From Leidyana gryllorum EB-2025a (taxonomy: Eukaryota > Apicomplexa), in NCBI GenBank assembly GCA_048772705.1, contig JBLWGC010000202.1, positions 62,001 to 126,000 of the forward strand: a DNA stretch of 64,000 nt, in the 5' to 3' direction. Below the pieces are notes generated by a model. The model was not told the origin of the DNA, made no database searches, and was given only the letters and a program-made list of their open reading frames with translations. Both the position numbers and the translations under genes were made by a program. Each line of letters opens with the position of its first letter. Position 1 is the stretch's first letter. Shown here piece after piece: positions 53,435 through 64,000 of this stretch.

Positions 53435-55407
53435 TCAGGACGCCTGTGGGGTGTCGCTGTGGGGGAACACTCTGGAACGCAAACTGAGGGGACAGACAGC
53501 CGGCAATGCCACAGGGACCCCCATATCTTCTAAATCTCCAAATCGTTGATTGATCAACATACTGCTCAGCCACGCATCCCGTGAGGGGATTATGATGAAA
53601 TCATCGAAGATACCGCCAACAGAGATCTGCGCCTCCTTCAGCGTCGCTTCCAGCATTTTGGAGTACCACTGACTCAGGATCAATCTCGGAACGGAAGTGT
53701 GGTAAGTGGAGTTCAAACGAGCGGAGTCAGTTCGACGACTCTTCTCGCGGAACGGTGCCCACTCCTCGCCATCCCCAACTGACTGAGCCGTCAGATACGT
53801 ATCGATCTCATCAGCCGAACACCCGATGTACTTCAGCATAGCCCGGAGAGTGGCATCGGTATAGAGTCCGGCGACGAGCTCCAATTGCACCTTAGGCCAC
53901 GGATATTGCAGAAGGGCTGCTGCTTGGAGGCCGAAACGGATTCGAAGGCCCTTCCGTCGCCAAATAGAGTGCCCAATCAGAAACCAATCAGTCAACTGTG
54001 CGATTCTCAAAAGTATCCCGGTAACACCGACATAGTGGATTTGACAGCTCTCAATCAAACGTCGAATTGCTTCCGGTGGGTCATCGCGTTTGGTGTGAAG
54101 GCACAGAACTCGAACACAATCGGGAGGCCAACATGGGGGCGACCCGCCTTTGGACAGTGTCTCAATGAGCTCCCAACCCTTTAGCGGTAATTCAATCCGC
54201 TTCAAACTCTGAAAGGGTAAATCGTTGATGGATTCTTCTGTCAGAGTCGGAATGGAGTCGGTGTTGACATAGAAAATTTGTCTTAGCTCGGCCCAATGGA
54301 GTCGACGTCGGAAGCCGGTGGCACTCAGATACGCTGTGTGATCACTCGCCTGCCCAGTCGTGGGCGGGTATACAGCGGGAGGTTCGGTCAAAGGGAGCGC
54401 CTGCCAACAGGGAGACAATGATTCCAGATCCTGTGTGCGTGCCAACCGAAACCATCCTAAACTCGAATACGCGTGCGGGAGAAGTGCTCCATTCTCCTGA
54501 CGCTCGATGACCCACCATTGCGCTGGAAGCACGTGTTGGTACTGAGATCTTTCCAGGAATCTGCGACAAAGCGGATGCATATGACGCTCGCGGTCGGTCC
54601 ACTCTCTCATAAGATAATCGACAACCATTCGCGCCTCTCTGCTTTCTGTCCAATGAGAACCGCAAAAACCCCTCACCTCGCGCTTTTTGGCCACGTGTAG
54701 GTGGTTCTGTACTGCAATTCCGGTCGGTCACTCGCCCAATCCCGCGGGTGAGGCAGATAGTCCAATAAGTACGGAGATGTCTTCCAACCGCCGTTCACCT
54801 CGGACACGGGAACGTCTTCACCTTTGGAGATCCAATACTTGAATTCTGGATTCGTCACCACCACAATTATGTCATCGGGTCCGTCACCTACAGCCTGACG
54901 CAGTGCAAGCGCCACATTGTGGTCAATGAAAGGAAGCTGGTGCCTTTTGACAGCTAAGCACTCCAATTTCGGAGCATCAATATGTAGCGATCCTGCGGAG
55001 AAGTTGGACCAAGTAAGATCCAAAAACTTCAGCTCGGGAAAGTTCAATGTATGGGATCCCCCCCTCTTGGGGAACGCACCGATCACCGCCTCAGTCAGCC
55101 TGGGGACACCCCACTGGCACATCTTCTCCAACATGTCAATGATGGTACGCGATTCTACTCCTACTCCACCCCCGATCCACTCCATAGATTCCAGGTGAGG
55201 GCACGATCTGCGGAGCCACACTTCGAACCACGAGGCGCGTTGTACCCAGACCCACTGTCCCGGGTGGAGGTAGAGCTGTTCGGCAACCAACAATGAACTT
55301 TCCGAATGCAGAATGTTGTAGATCTGTTTGGAGATCCCTGCCAGTCGTGTCAGCTCCCACAACGGCAGAAAGCCCAGAATTTGGGCCCAGATGAGGTCGC
55401 TAAGCAT
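53435..55407 (-). CDS. F-box-like family protein, copy B (644 aa)
   Basis: Exons 54677-55407 and 53435-54638, with the same 38-nt phase-2 intron as copy A. Exon 1 is 6 bp longer than in A (EWIGGGVGVESRT in place of ELFGDGVEART) and exon 2 is 3 bp shorter (PPTTGQ for PPTCTGQ). Both indels keep the frame, which supports selection on the protein. F-box-like N-terminus and helical exon-2 segments are intact. Substitutions against A and C are scattered, with several amino-acid changes (for example LTWSNFSAGS for LIRSNFSTGS). No stop or frameshift. Function as for copy A is inferred. Confidence 0.8.
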
Positions 55408-56038
55408 TTGTCAGCACCAAAGGTTGGGGGAGTGTGTTTGCGCACCCGTGTGCGAGCTGTAACAAGTGGCCCGCCAGTGCCGTGTAGTGATTCCGCCGCA
55501 GTTCCCGGACACCATAGAGCAATATGTCCCGTGTCGCGCTTCTTACAATCCCTTCTGACCTCGTGGTCGCTGGCTGCTCCATAAACGGCAACCGGATGCA
55601 GCATATGGCAATTGACGGCAAATGTTAGCTTCCAACCCTTCTCTTCACCATTGGGAAAGATCAAAGAAGTTTCATTTTTGGGTCTCAGCAGCAAGCCAGC
55701 ATCCCGGCTAAGATGCTCTTGAACATCCAGGACAGTCACGCCTTGCTGGGATATCATCACATTCAGATTATGGTCTATCATCACTCTCTCCATCAACGAG
55801 TCGAGGAGGCCGTTCCACAACGCAGCCAGCAATCAGTCCACATCGTCAGACTCCAAGAAAGATTCCATGGCCTCAATTTAAGCGGCTTTTGTGATCATTT
55901 TCTGTACGGCAGACGACTGCTTTTGCAGTCCTACGAAATTGTTCTATCTATCTAAAGTCGGTATCTAGGGCCTCAACTATGCGTGGAACTATGCGATGGC
56001 TCCACCAACGTCAGTATGCAACGTGTACTCCCCGGTCT
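55408..56038. other. Unit B spacer upstream of the F-box-like start
   Basis: Near-identical counterpart of 52101-52730, with the same open stretch upstream of the gene (MERVMIDHNLNVM near 55790) and the same in-frame stop above it. I see no additional gene. Confidence 0.4.
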
Positions 56039-56595
56039 TCACGGCACAATGGGCTCTTCGGGCTGCATGAAGGGAGGTACTGTAGGCGGCACGGAGGCAG
56101 CTGCTGGGGGCGCCGTTGTAGATGACGGTGGGTTAGATTGCCCGATCGTCGCAACTTGATGTTCCACATTCGCAATTCTCCAAACATTTTCCAGCATAGC
56201 TGAGCTCAGATCGAGAAGCTAAGGGCAAATACGCTCCGTCGCCACGCTGCCGTCGTTTGAGCCTCCAATCCCGGCCCCAATCCTCCACAGCAGCTCGAGC
56301 ACTTCCGTGCGCACTTCTGTTTCCATTTATCATGGCAGAAACAAGTAGGCACCAGAAGTCTGCAGAAACATTATCGTCAATCGGAAACATTATCGTCAAT
56401 CGGATCGAGTCGAAGTTGCGCCTGGCCCAATAGGTAGAACAGCAGCGAGCCTTTACGCCTGCGCTTTACTTAACTCTCCGTCGTCGCCCGCTCAGTTTCG
56501 CGGAAGGCTCGGCCTACTCATATGTGGAATATGAATCCCAATCCGACTGCCAGAAACAGTTCCAACACTCCAAATACCGCTGCCGAGCAGCTCAT
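56039..56595 (-). pseudogene. Companion single-helix/coiled-coil gene remains, unit B
   Basis: Counterpart of 52731-53281, with the same early stop after the hydrophobic helix and the same coiled-coil and Pro-rich end. It differs by an 18-bp tandem duplication around 56365-56400 and by a missing 12-bp repeat near the 3' end (one fewer GGCACAATGG-type unit). That both copies share the breaks means decay preceded the duplication of the unit. Confidence 0.45.
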
Positions 56596-56748
56596 TGAGT
56601 ATTCAAAAAGAAGTGTGAAAATGAAGGACTGATGTTAGTTTTGAGCGACCCCACTGCCAGTGCTTCTTTCCCTGTCGCATAGAGTCTTCTCGTCCGACGC
56701 CAAATTGTTTGACAGAACAGTATCATCTCACATTGTGCCGAGAGAGTG

Positions 56749-58718
56749 TCAGGACGCCTGCGGGGTGTCGCTGTGGGGGAACACTCTGGAACGCAAACTG
56801 AGGGGACAGACAGCCGGCAATGCCACAGGGACCCCCATATCTTCTAAATCTCCAAATCGTTGATTGATCAACATACTGCTCAGCCACGCATCCCGTGAGG
56901 GGATTATGATGATTTTGTCGAAGATACCGCCAACAGAGATCTGCGCCTCCTTCAGCGTCGCTTCCAGCATTTTGGAGTACCACTGACTCACGATCAATCT
57001 CGGAACGGAAATGTGGTAAGTGGAGGTCAAACGAGCGGAGTCAGTTCGAAGACTCTTTTCGCGGAACGGTGCCCACTCCTCGCCATCCCCAACTGACTGA
57101 GCCGTCAGATACGTATCGATCTCATCAGCCGAACACCCGATGTACTTCAGCATAGCCCGGAGAGTGGCATCAGTATAGAGTCCGGAGACGAGTTCCAATT
57201 GCACCTTAGGCCACGGGTATTGCAGAAGGGCTGCTGCTTGGAGGCCGAAACGGATTCGAAGGCCCTTCCGTCGCCAAATAGAGTGCCCAATCAGAAACCA
57301 ATCAGTCAACTGTGCGATTCTCAAAGGTATCCCGGTAACACCGACATAGTGGATTTGACAGCTCTCAATCAAACGTCGAATTGCTTCCGGTGGGTCATCG
57401 CGTTTGGTGTGAAGGCACAGAACTCGAACACAATCGGGAGGCCAACATGGGGGCGACCCGCCTTTGGACAGTGTCTCAATGAGCTCCCAACCCTTTAGCG
57501 GTAATTCAATCCGCTTCAAACTCTGAAAGGGTAAATCGTTGATGGATTCTTCTGTCAGAGTCGGAATGGAGTCGGTGTTGACATAGAAAATCCGTCTCAG
57601 CTCGGCCCAATGGAGTCGACGTCGGAAGCCGGTGGCACTCAGATACGCTGTGTGATCACTCGCCTGCCCAGTGCACGTGGGCGGGTATACAGCGGGAGGT
57701 TCGGTCAAAGGGAGCGCTCTCCAACAGGGAGACAATGATTCCAGATCCTGTGTGCGTGCCAACCGAAACCATCCTAAACTCGAATAGGCGTGCGGGAGAA
57801 GTGCCCCATTCTCCTGAGGCTCTTTGACCCACCACTGCGCTGGAAGCACGTTTCGGTAATGAGATCTTTCCAGGAATCTGCGACAAAGCGGATGCATATG
57901 ACGCTCGCGGTCGGTCCACTCTCTCATAAGATAATTGACAACCATTCGCGCCTCTCTGCATTCTGTCCAATGAGAACCACAAACACCCCTCACCTCGCGC
58001 TTTTTGGCCACGTGTAGGTGGTTCTGTACTGCAATTCCGGTCGGTCACTCGCCCAATCCCGCGGGTGAGGCAGATAGTCCAATAAGTACGGAGATGTCTT
58101 CCAACCGCCGTTCACCTCGGATACGGGGACGTCTTTACCTTTGAAGATCCAATACTTGAATTCTGGATTCGTCACCACCACAATCATGTCATCGGGTCCG
58201 TCACCCACAGCCTGACGCAGTGCAAGCGCCACATTGTGGTCAATGAAAGGAAGCTGGTGCCTTTTGACAGCTAAGCACTCCAATTTCGGAGCATCAATAT
58301 GTAGCGATCCTGTGGAGAAGTTGGACCTAATAAGATCCAAAAACTTCAGCTCGGGAAAGTTCAACGTATGGGATCCCCCTCTCTTGGGGAACGCACCGAT
58401 CACCGCCTCAGTCAGCCTGGGGACACCCCACTGGCACATCTTCTCCAACATGTCAATGATGGTGCGCGCTTCTACTCCATCCCCGAACAACTCCATAGAT
58501 TCCAGGTGAGGGCACGATCTGCGGAGCCACATTTCGAACCACGAGGCGCGTTGTACCCAGACCCACTGTCCCGGGTGGAGGTAGAGCTGTTCGGCAACCA
58601 ACAATGAACTTTCCGAATGCAGAATGTTGTAGATCTGTTTGGAGATCCCTGCCAGTCGTGTCAGCTCCCACAACGGCAGAAAGCCCAGAATTTGGGCCCA
58701 GATGAGGTCGCTAAGCAT
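56749..58718 (-). CDS. F-box-like family protein, copy C (643 aa)
   Basis: Exons 57994-58718 and 56749-57955, 38-nt phase-2 intron, frame intact. Exon 1 is closest to copy A (ELFGDGVEART, LIRSNFSTGS); its C-terminal part (YLLDYLPHPRDWASDRPEL) instead follows copy B. This mixture suggests recombination or gene conversion among copies. Differences unique to C lie in exon 2 (RSHYRNVLPAQWWVKEPQ, FDKIIIIPS). F-box-like N-terminus as in A. Its upstream spacer diverges from those of A and B after about 140 bp, so its promoter may differ. Confidence 0.8.
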
Positions 58719-59250
58719 TTGTCAGCACCAAAGGTTGGGGGAGTGTGTTTGCGCACCCGTGTGCGAGCTGTAACAAGTGGCCCGCCAGTGCCGTGTAGTG
58801 ATTCCGCCGCAGTTCCCGGACACCATAGAGCAATATGTCCCGTGTCTCGCTTTCTTCAGTCCATTGTGCCCTCGTGGCCATCGGATGACTCCCGATGCAG
58901 AAATGCCTCATGAACGGCCACCGAATGCGCGCGTGTGGAAATTGACGGCACAGCTCCCACTCCGAACTTTCTCTTCAGCCCGAAAGAATACTCGCAGCAG
59001 AATAACAGTACTATTGTTTCGGAGAATCGAGGGCGACCATTCGGGCAAAGGTGTTTTTGATCACTGAGTGCGGTAACGCCCTTGCTGGGGACTTATCACA
59101 TCAGAATTCTTGTGCTGGATCATCACACTCTCCGTCAACGACGCAAGGAGGGCCTTCCACAACGCAGCAAGCGATACACATATTTAGACCCCATGGCGTC
59201 AATTTGAGCGACTTTTGTTGTGATTGTACTTTGTACGACTGCATTTGCAG
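58719..59250. other. Diverged spacer right of the array
   Basis: The first 130 bp match the spacers of units A and B closely. From about 58850 on, only scattered similarity remains (for example the SVMIQH region near 59120 against RVMIDH in A). No gene. Confidence 0.45.
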
Positions 59251-60060
59251 TTACGAGCTCAGTCTATCTGATCTAGTTTGGAGCCAAGTATTCATCGTTT
59301 TGAGACTAGTTCCTGTCGTGCACCTCAGGTCCTCCGGAAAGAGAGGCTGGCCGCCGCCCGGAGGGAGATTCTGGTGGAGCGGATGAGTTTGGTGGGGCGG
59401 GGGAAGAATTTGCACGCGCCAACTGCTCCGTTGGTGTAGGCATCCTGCAGGAAGGGCGTACCTCTGGCTGATCATTGCCACCTGACGTTCCAGGCAGCGA
59501 ATTCTCTGACCGAAACGTTCCACGTGGCAATTCTTTGCTCCAAATTTGCGAGTCTCTGACCGTAAAGCTCCAAAGTCGCGATTCTCTGACCGAAAGGCTC
59601 CACAGTCGCAATTCTTTGCTCCACATTCGCAATCCTCTGCTCCAAAGTTGCAATTCTCTGATTGGAAGGCTCCACATTCGCGATCCTGCGAACGTTTTCC
59701 TGCATCTCCGATCTCAGATTCTGAAATCGACTGCGAAGACAATGTGTCACCTCGCCGCCATCCTCTCCGCCTCCACCAGTCCCGCAGCAGCTTCTGCACT
59801 GCTGTGCCAAAAGCTTACAAAAGAAATAGCACAGGATCGCAACTCTGGGAACAATAATGTCAATCAGATCGCAGAACTTACACATAGCTCCAAACCCTGA
59901 ACAAGAGGTCATACGCCTGCGCTTCAACCCATTCCCGGTCGATGACCGCACGGTTTCGAGAAACGCTGGGCGTACGCACAACGTAAAAGATGACCGACAG
60001 TGCCAATGCGACACCGAAAACCGCGGCCAACACTCCAAATACTCATGCTGGGCAGCTCAT
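59251..60060 (-). pseudogene. Companion single-helix/coiled-coil gene, longest copy
   Basis: Best preserved member of the second gene type. The minus strand reads VFGVLAAVFGVALALSVIFY (membrane helix), a polar stretch to DLLFRVWSY, and a likely 37-nt GTAAGT...CCCAG intron. Then come LLAQQCRSCCG with clustered Cys and a repeat-built coiled coil (QRIATLEQ, RIANVEQ, QRIATVEPFG, QRLANLEQ). A Pro-rich tail (PPPHQTHPLHQ) follows. An in-frame TGA follows the start region and the frame slips by one base in the last coil repeat, so this copy is probably not functional. In the family the coil grew by 33-bp and shorter repeats. Function unknown; a membrane-anchored rod is the picture. Confidence 0.5.
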
Positions 60061-60550
60061 TGAGGATCAGGAACCCTCAAAATAAAGGACTGATCTGAAC
60101 TCTGAGCAAACCACTGCCCGTGTCTCCTGTCCCATCGACTCTTGCGGCGCCCATCTGTCTCACAGAAAAGTGTGACCTCCCATCATGCGTCTCGAGTGGT
60201 GGCGTCCTCGAGACGTCGGTATTGAGGAACAATTTCTTAAGGAAAGGGAGGGGACAGACAGTCGGCAACGAAACAGGCCCTGCATTTTGACTCATAAAGA
60301 AACCAACTCTTCAGTACTCCCACACACTACCCAAAGCGGCCCCACCTTGGTGCGGTGGCCATACCCAGGTCACGGTGCGTGACTCAGTGCCCAACGCCCC
60401 AAAAAGAAGTCTATTCCACATCGAGTCGGGGTGCGAGAGTACTGAAGGCAGCCGACGAGACATCTGAGCATTCAAGATTCAAGACGTGCAACCATTCCCA
60501 GGCCGCGTCCGGAGCGGAAGCAGTAAGTCAAGGGTTAATAATAGGGCCAC
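60061..60550. other. Upstream region of the plus-strand F-box-like gene
   Basis: About 490 bp between the companion-gene copy and the start at 60551. No gene or clear repeat seen; presumably regulatory for the plus-strand gene. Confidence 0.4.
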
Positions 60551-62597
60551 ATGTCGATAGTGGGTGTCGATTCAACTCGTTTGTGGGCTCAGGTTCTTGC
60601 ATATGTGCCGTTGCGTGAGCTGCCACGATTTGGGAGAGTATCTCGAACAGTGCGGAACAGCATTTACAACGAGTTAGTCTCGAGCAGTATTCATCTCGAG
60701 GCTTGCGTTTACCATAAGCTGCGTAAGCTACCATGGTGGCCACAATGGGTACAGCGGTCGGCCCAGGTGGTGGAGCATCTGACACTTATTGACAATTTGG
60801 TGACTCACAGTATCATTGACTTCTTTCTGGATCTGATCGACGCGGGGATGCCCGCTTTGAAAACGGCGAGACTGACACTCCTCTTCTGTCACTGTGAGGA
60901 TGTGGAGGTGTTCGAATTCCATTGCCCACTGCTGACACACCTGAATCTGGGTCACACCGCCTTTGGAGGGGACGAAAATACCCCTACTATGATAATCAAG
61001 GCTCCGAAGCTTGTGAGCCTCGTGGTTGGTTCATTCCATCTGGACTACATTGACCACTCGCTGATCACTCCGGAGGTGCGAGAAGAAGTAAAACTTTCCG
61101 ACTTCGAGGAGGATGTCGCCTTACTGATCACCGACGAGCTTCCGTATAAATGGAGGCCTTTGAACTCGACAGATCATATCGATCCTCTGACTGGGGGTGA
61201 AGGACACGCAACCTTCTGGTACACAGGAGCGTGGAAGACGAGGTCATTCTTAGACACACCACAATTCCCCGCTCCTCTCTGGTACGTTCCCTTGGCATGG
61301 GAAGAGGACTCATCGTAAGTATGACGTGATGCAGCGTCGTGGACATCCGTTGTCACTCAGAAAGCCTAAGTGCGCAGATCTCGATGTTGTTCGTCTTTGG
61401 TGGAGGACATGGAGGACTTCTCTGTCGCCATTGATCGTTCAGTCCATTAAGGAAATAAGCTCGGTTTTTGAGGAGGGATTTGACATTGCTGAACCCCCTC
61501 CTGCATGGCACGACCTCAAATCGTCCCCCAACATCACCACCGCTATTCCCGATTGGGTGACTGTCCTGCCCACCCCCTACCCGCCTGCAAGCCCAGTCGC
61601 ACAGTCCCGAATCTGCCACTGGAGGCCGTCTGCGAGCAGGGATTCAAATATGTTTCCGGTGCACACAGCTCTGACGAATCCCGACACCGCAACCAAGACT
61701 GGCGCAGCAGGCGTCGCCGCGTTGGAATGGCTTTACATCGATGCTCGAGCGGGAGAGGACCGTGTGAGACTGGTCGAAATGCACAAAGCCGAGATGTTCA
61801 GCTGGCCAGCCAGCTGTCATGTCGTTCTACGAACGACAGTGCGCAATCGGCACATCCATTGGATTGGATGGGACTCGCTGCTTGACATGGTCGGTGCCGA
61901 GTTTTTTGCAGTCCAAGACTGGGGGATCTTTGGCGCTAATCTGCTCAGGATATATCTGCTATTGTCGTCTCGACAAGCACTGGGAAAGCCAGTCGTTCGC
62001 TTTTGGTCCGGAACCACACTTGCCTTTGAGTCGCCGTGGAAGGAAGCACTTGCAGAGGCATTGATAGGGTCTTTCACCGAAGACACGTTGCTCAAAGTGT
62101 TATCTGCGATTGCCATCAGCCCCATGAAGATCAGAGCATACCAAAGGTGTAAAGACTACCACAGCATGTTGAAAATGCAGCAAACATTCTGCAAAAGAAT
62201 GTACGAGGAGCCTGTGTGGAGTTCACCGCCCCCCATACTGGGTGAGTGGGAAAAGAAGAGGGTGAATGTGTGGTACAATGACCTGCGTCATCACCTCCTC
62301 GGCGTACAAATACCGCCAATTGACGTAACCATCACTGATCCCCCCTTCAATATTGGAAAGTGTTTTCTGTCGTCACCATGGTTTCTGCGAAATCTTACGG
62401 CGAAACGGTGTGATCTGCTCCGCAGTTGGGGGGTCAGAGACTATGCAATCCCTCTCACACCGTCTGCATTCGAAAATGAGATATCGAACTTCATCTTTTC
62501 GAGGTTCGACCTACTTGAACTACTTGAAACGAAGAATGGAAACAAGAAACTGCTAAACTCGGAACTGTCAGAAGAGATTGAGGAGATCTTAGAATAG
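60551..62597 (+). CDS. F-box-like family protein, diverged member E (666 aa)
   Basis: Exons 60551-61314 and 61361-62597 with a 46-nt intron in phase 2, exactly the architecture of copies A-C but on the plus strand. The N-terminus LWAQVLAYVPLRELPRFG, then RVSRTVRNSIY, aligns with the F-box-like segment of the array genes. VFEFHCPLLTHLNLGHTAF and APKLVSLVVGSFHLDYIDHS correspond to their leucine-rich part. Exon 2 shares the plan (LVEMHKAEMF, FESPWKEALAEALIGSFTED) with low identity. The frame is open throughout, so this older paralog is under constraint. It converges with member F, leaving 89 bp between stops. Confidence 0.8.
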
Positions 62598-62686
62598 TGG
62601 GACGATATCTGTGACGTGTCGCTTCATCTGCCAATAGGACAGGGACTGGCAAAAGTGGAATGTCTCAGGACAATGTCTCCGATCTT

Positions 62687-64000
62687 TCAATCGGACCACA
62701 CACTACCATCGTCGGAAGCGACTTCTTGTTCTATGTAGCGAGTGTCGATGTCCCAGTCAAGCAGTGTCTGGAGATCCCCTTTCTCGGCGAGTTGTAGCAC
62801 CCATGAACCGTTTAGGTTGGCTTGACCGACCTCACAACATATTGTCCGGCGCTCAGGGACGGAGTTTACATCTGTGGCTCGCTCCAGCTTGTGATGCCAT
62901 AGCCAAAATAACTCCAACTCTCTCCCACAGAGCTGTCCTACTGGGCCGACATCGTAGTTGACGTCTGCAATGTGGATAGCGAGTCTGTCGATCACGTCAT
63001 ATAGCTGGGGATACAGCTGATCTGTGAAGATCACTTCCCATCCGATACTTCCAGCCCTGATGAATTGCAGAATATTCCGGACTGTTTCGTCAGTGTAGTC
63101 TCCAGAGACCATTTCATAAATCGCTTCGCTCCATGGGTATGGAAAGAACCCAGTGGCAAAACAGCTCAACCGAACTTTCCTCATCTTCTTGGCCTGGCAG
63201 ATGGAGCGCAGAGCCAGATAAGCCCACAGAACTCTCGAAACACAATCAAAGTAGTCATCTATAGCAACGTATTCCACTCCCAGTTTCACAATGAGAGAGA
63301 CCCACTGTTTAACCCGCACTCGGTCTGGGAGGCTGGTTCCACACAACACACCACACACATTGGACGGGATCCATGTCAATTTCTTTGTCGTATCGTCAAC
63401 GTGAGAGTGCCACTCCTCAGGGTATATCTCCCGTCGTTCCAATTATGTGGCTCCACTGCCAATCTCCTGGCTGGCTTTGATGGGAACAACTGTGATCCAA
63501 TTAGGAACTTGAGGTCTCCTACCCTCCTCCAATGGTGTGGCAAAACTTAGCCATGCCTTTGGTCGGCCGGGAGAGCTGCATGAAATAGCCGCAGGATTGG
63601 ACATTCGGTACATTATCTCCACCACATCTGAAGGTAGGCGAGAGGCAATAAAACGTTTGTACTTTGACAAATAGTCTGCTATATGATTAGGATTCCTGTG
63701 GTTCAATAACATTGGTACGTTAGCGGTGATTAACTTGCTCACTTACCCCTCAGGGCCATCGTGCTGTACTCGCAGTGGAACTGGAATAGGCAATATCACC
63801 CAAGACATCTCGTCGTCTAGTAAGCCTCCCTTGGGATGAGCGTGAACGAGGTCGGCGAAGTCCCAGTAGCGTTTGCATGGAGGCAAATCGATAACAGTGA
63901 TGCATCCCTTTTTCAACTGTTTGCTGAAAACGACGGTGAAAGTCTCGCTCATATAGAAGGACTCGTTATAAGCGATCTCTTCGAAGTTGCAATCGAAGGG
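62687..64000 (-). pseudogene. F-box-like family member F, one in-frame stop, 5' end outside window
   Basis: Partial: the 5' part runs beyond 64000. Exon from the edge to 63747, intron of 51 nt, and second exon 62687-63695, joined in phase 2 as in other members. In exon 2, YPWSEAIYEMVSGDYTDETVR matches YPWPKVQLELVSGLYTDATLR of copy A, which proves membership. A single TAA at 63443-63445 interrupts an otherwise fully open frame (IGSGAT, stop, LERREIYPEEW). Either a recent nonsense mutation, a recoded stop or an unseen intron explains it; a weak GTGGAG...AAAG intron could remove the stop. The F-box part lies outside the window. Confidence 0.6.

Larger units (their letters stand above)
50101..58850 (-). 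repeat. Tandem array of about 3.3-kb units (A, B, C)
   Basis: The sequence AGTATCATCTCACATTGTGC recurs at 50101, 53405 and 56719, giving unit lengths of 3,304 and 3,314 bp. Each unit holds one F-box-like gene and a spacer with companion-gene remains. Units A and B are nearly identical over their whole length. Unit C is equally similar through its gene, and similarity then falls off shortly after about 58850, where the spacer becomes the diverged copy reaching to 60060. Small differences are short indels of 3, 6, 12 or 18 bp. Confidence 0.9.

Noticed and set aside
50101-58850. Array as CRISPR or satellite
   Set aside because: Units are 3.3 kb, contain intact spliced genes and vary in length by in-frame indels.

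Overview
This is nuclear DNA of a compact, intron-bearing protist. Genes lie on both strands, use the standard code and are cut by short GT-AG introns, mostly 35-60 nt (38 nt in the F-box-like genes), so most proteins here had to be read across splice junctions. The genes are eukaryotic: replication protein A, the RNA polymerase I largest subunit, an UNC-45 chaperone, an OSCA/TMEM63 channel, DDX56, WDR55 and others. Both pyruvate kinases carry a stretch (NLPGVKVDLP and flanks) that I associate with apicomplexans and related SAR lineages, and T-rich tracts sit just ahead of several start codons. I lean towards an alveolate, perhaps a perkinsid, but this is inference only.

Layout. 0-9.8 kb: a Gfo/Idh/MocA oxidoreductase running off the left edge, two unrecognised spliced genes, a 2-Cys peroxiredoxin, a secreted Cys-rich protein, a tandem pair of pyruvate kinases with a very similar central block, a possible PH-like protein and a four-helix membrane protein. 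9.8-18.8 kb: RPA1 and, 23 bp away head to head, a many-exon OSCA/TMEM63-type channel, then a two-helix unknown. 18.8-21.3 kb: a gene-poor island with dispersed and hairpin repeats. 21.3-33.3 kb: a second peroxiredoxin, UNC-45 divergent from an unknown 676-aa protein, an unknown protein with a basic tail, a membrane-anchored expansin/GH45-like protein and a GALK2-type sugar kinase. 33.5-48.9 kb: a dense housekeeping block (PITH protein, RRM protein, WDR4/Trm82, DDX56/Dbp9, WDR55/Jip5, GlcNAc-6-P deacetylase, POLR1A) with gaps of tens of bases, one 15-bp head-to-head pair and one tail-to-tail coding overlap.

48.9-64 kb is lineage-specific: a family of large two-exon F-box-like proteins. Three intact, highly similar minus-strand copies lie in tandem units of about 3.3 kb. 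They are flanked by an older relic (49.2 kb, plus strand), a diverged intact member (60.6 kb, plus strand) and a member with one in-frame stop that runs off the right edge. Each unit also holds remains of a second gene type, a single-helix plus coiled-coil protein that looks decayed everywhere in this window.

Functional threads: glycolysis and redox on the left, DNA replication and membrane sensing next, ribosome and tRNA biogenesis (Pol I, DDX56, WDR55, WDR4) in the middle, amino-sugar/galactose handling (GALK2-like kinase, GlcNAc-6-P deacetylase) around it, and a fast-evolving multigene family on the right. I saw no tRNA, rRNA, CRISPR array or recognisable virus-like element.
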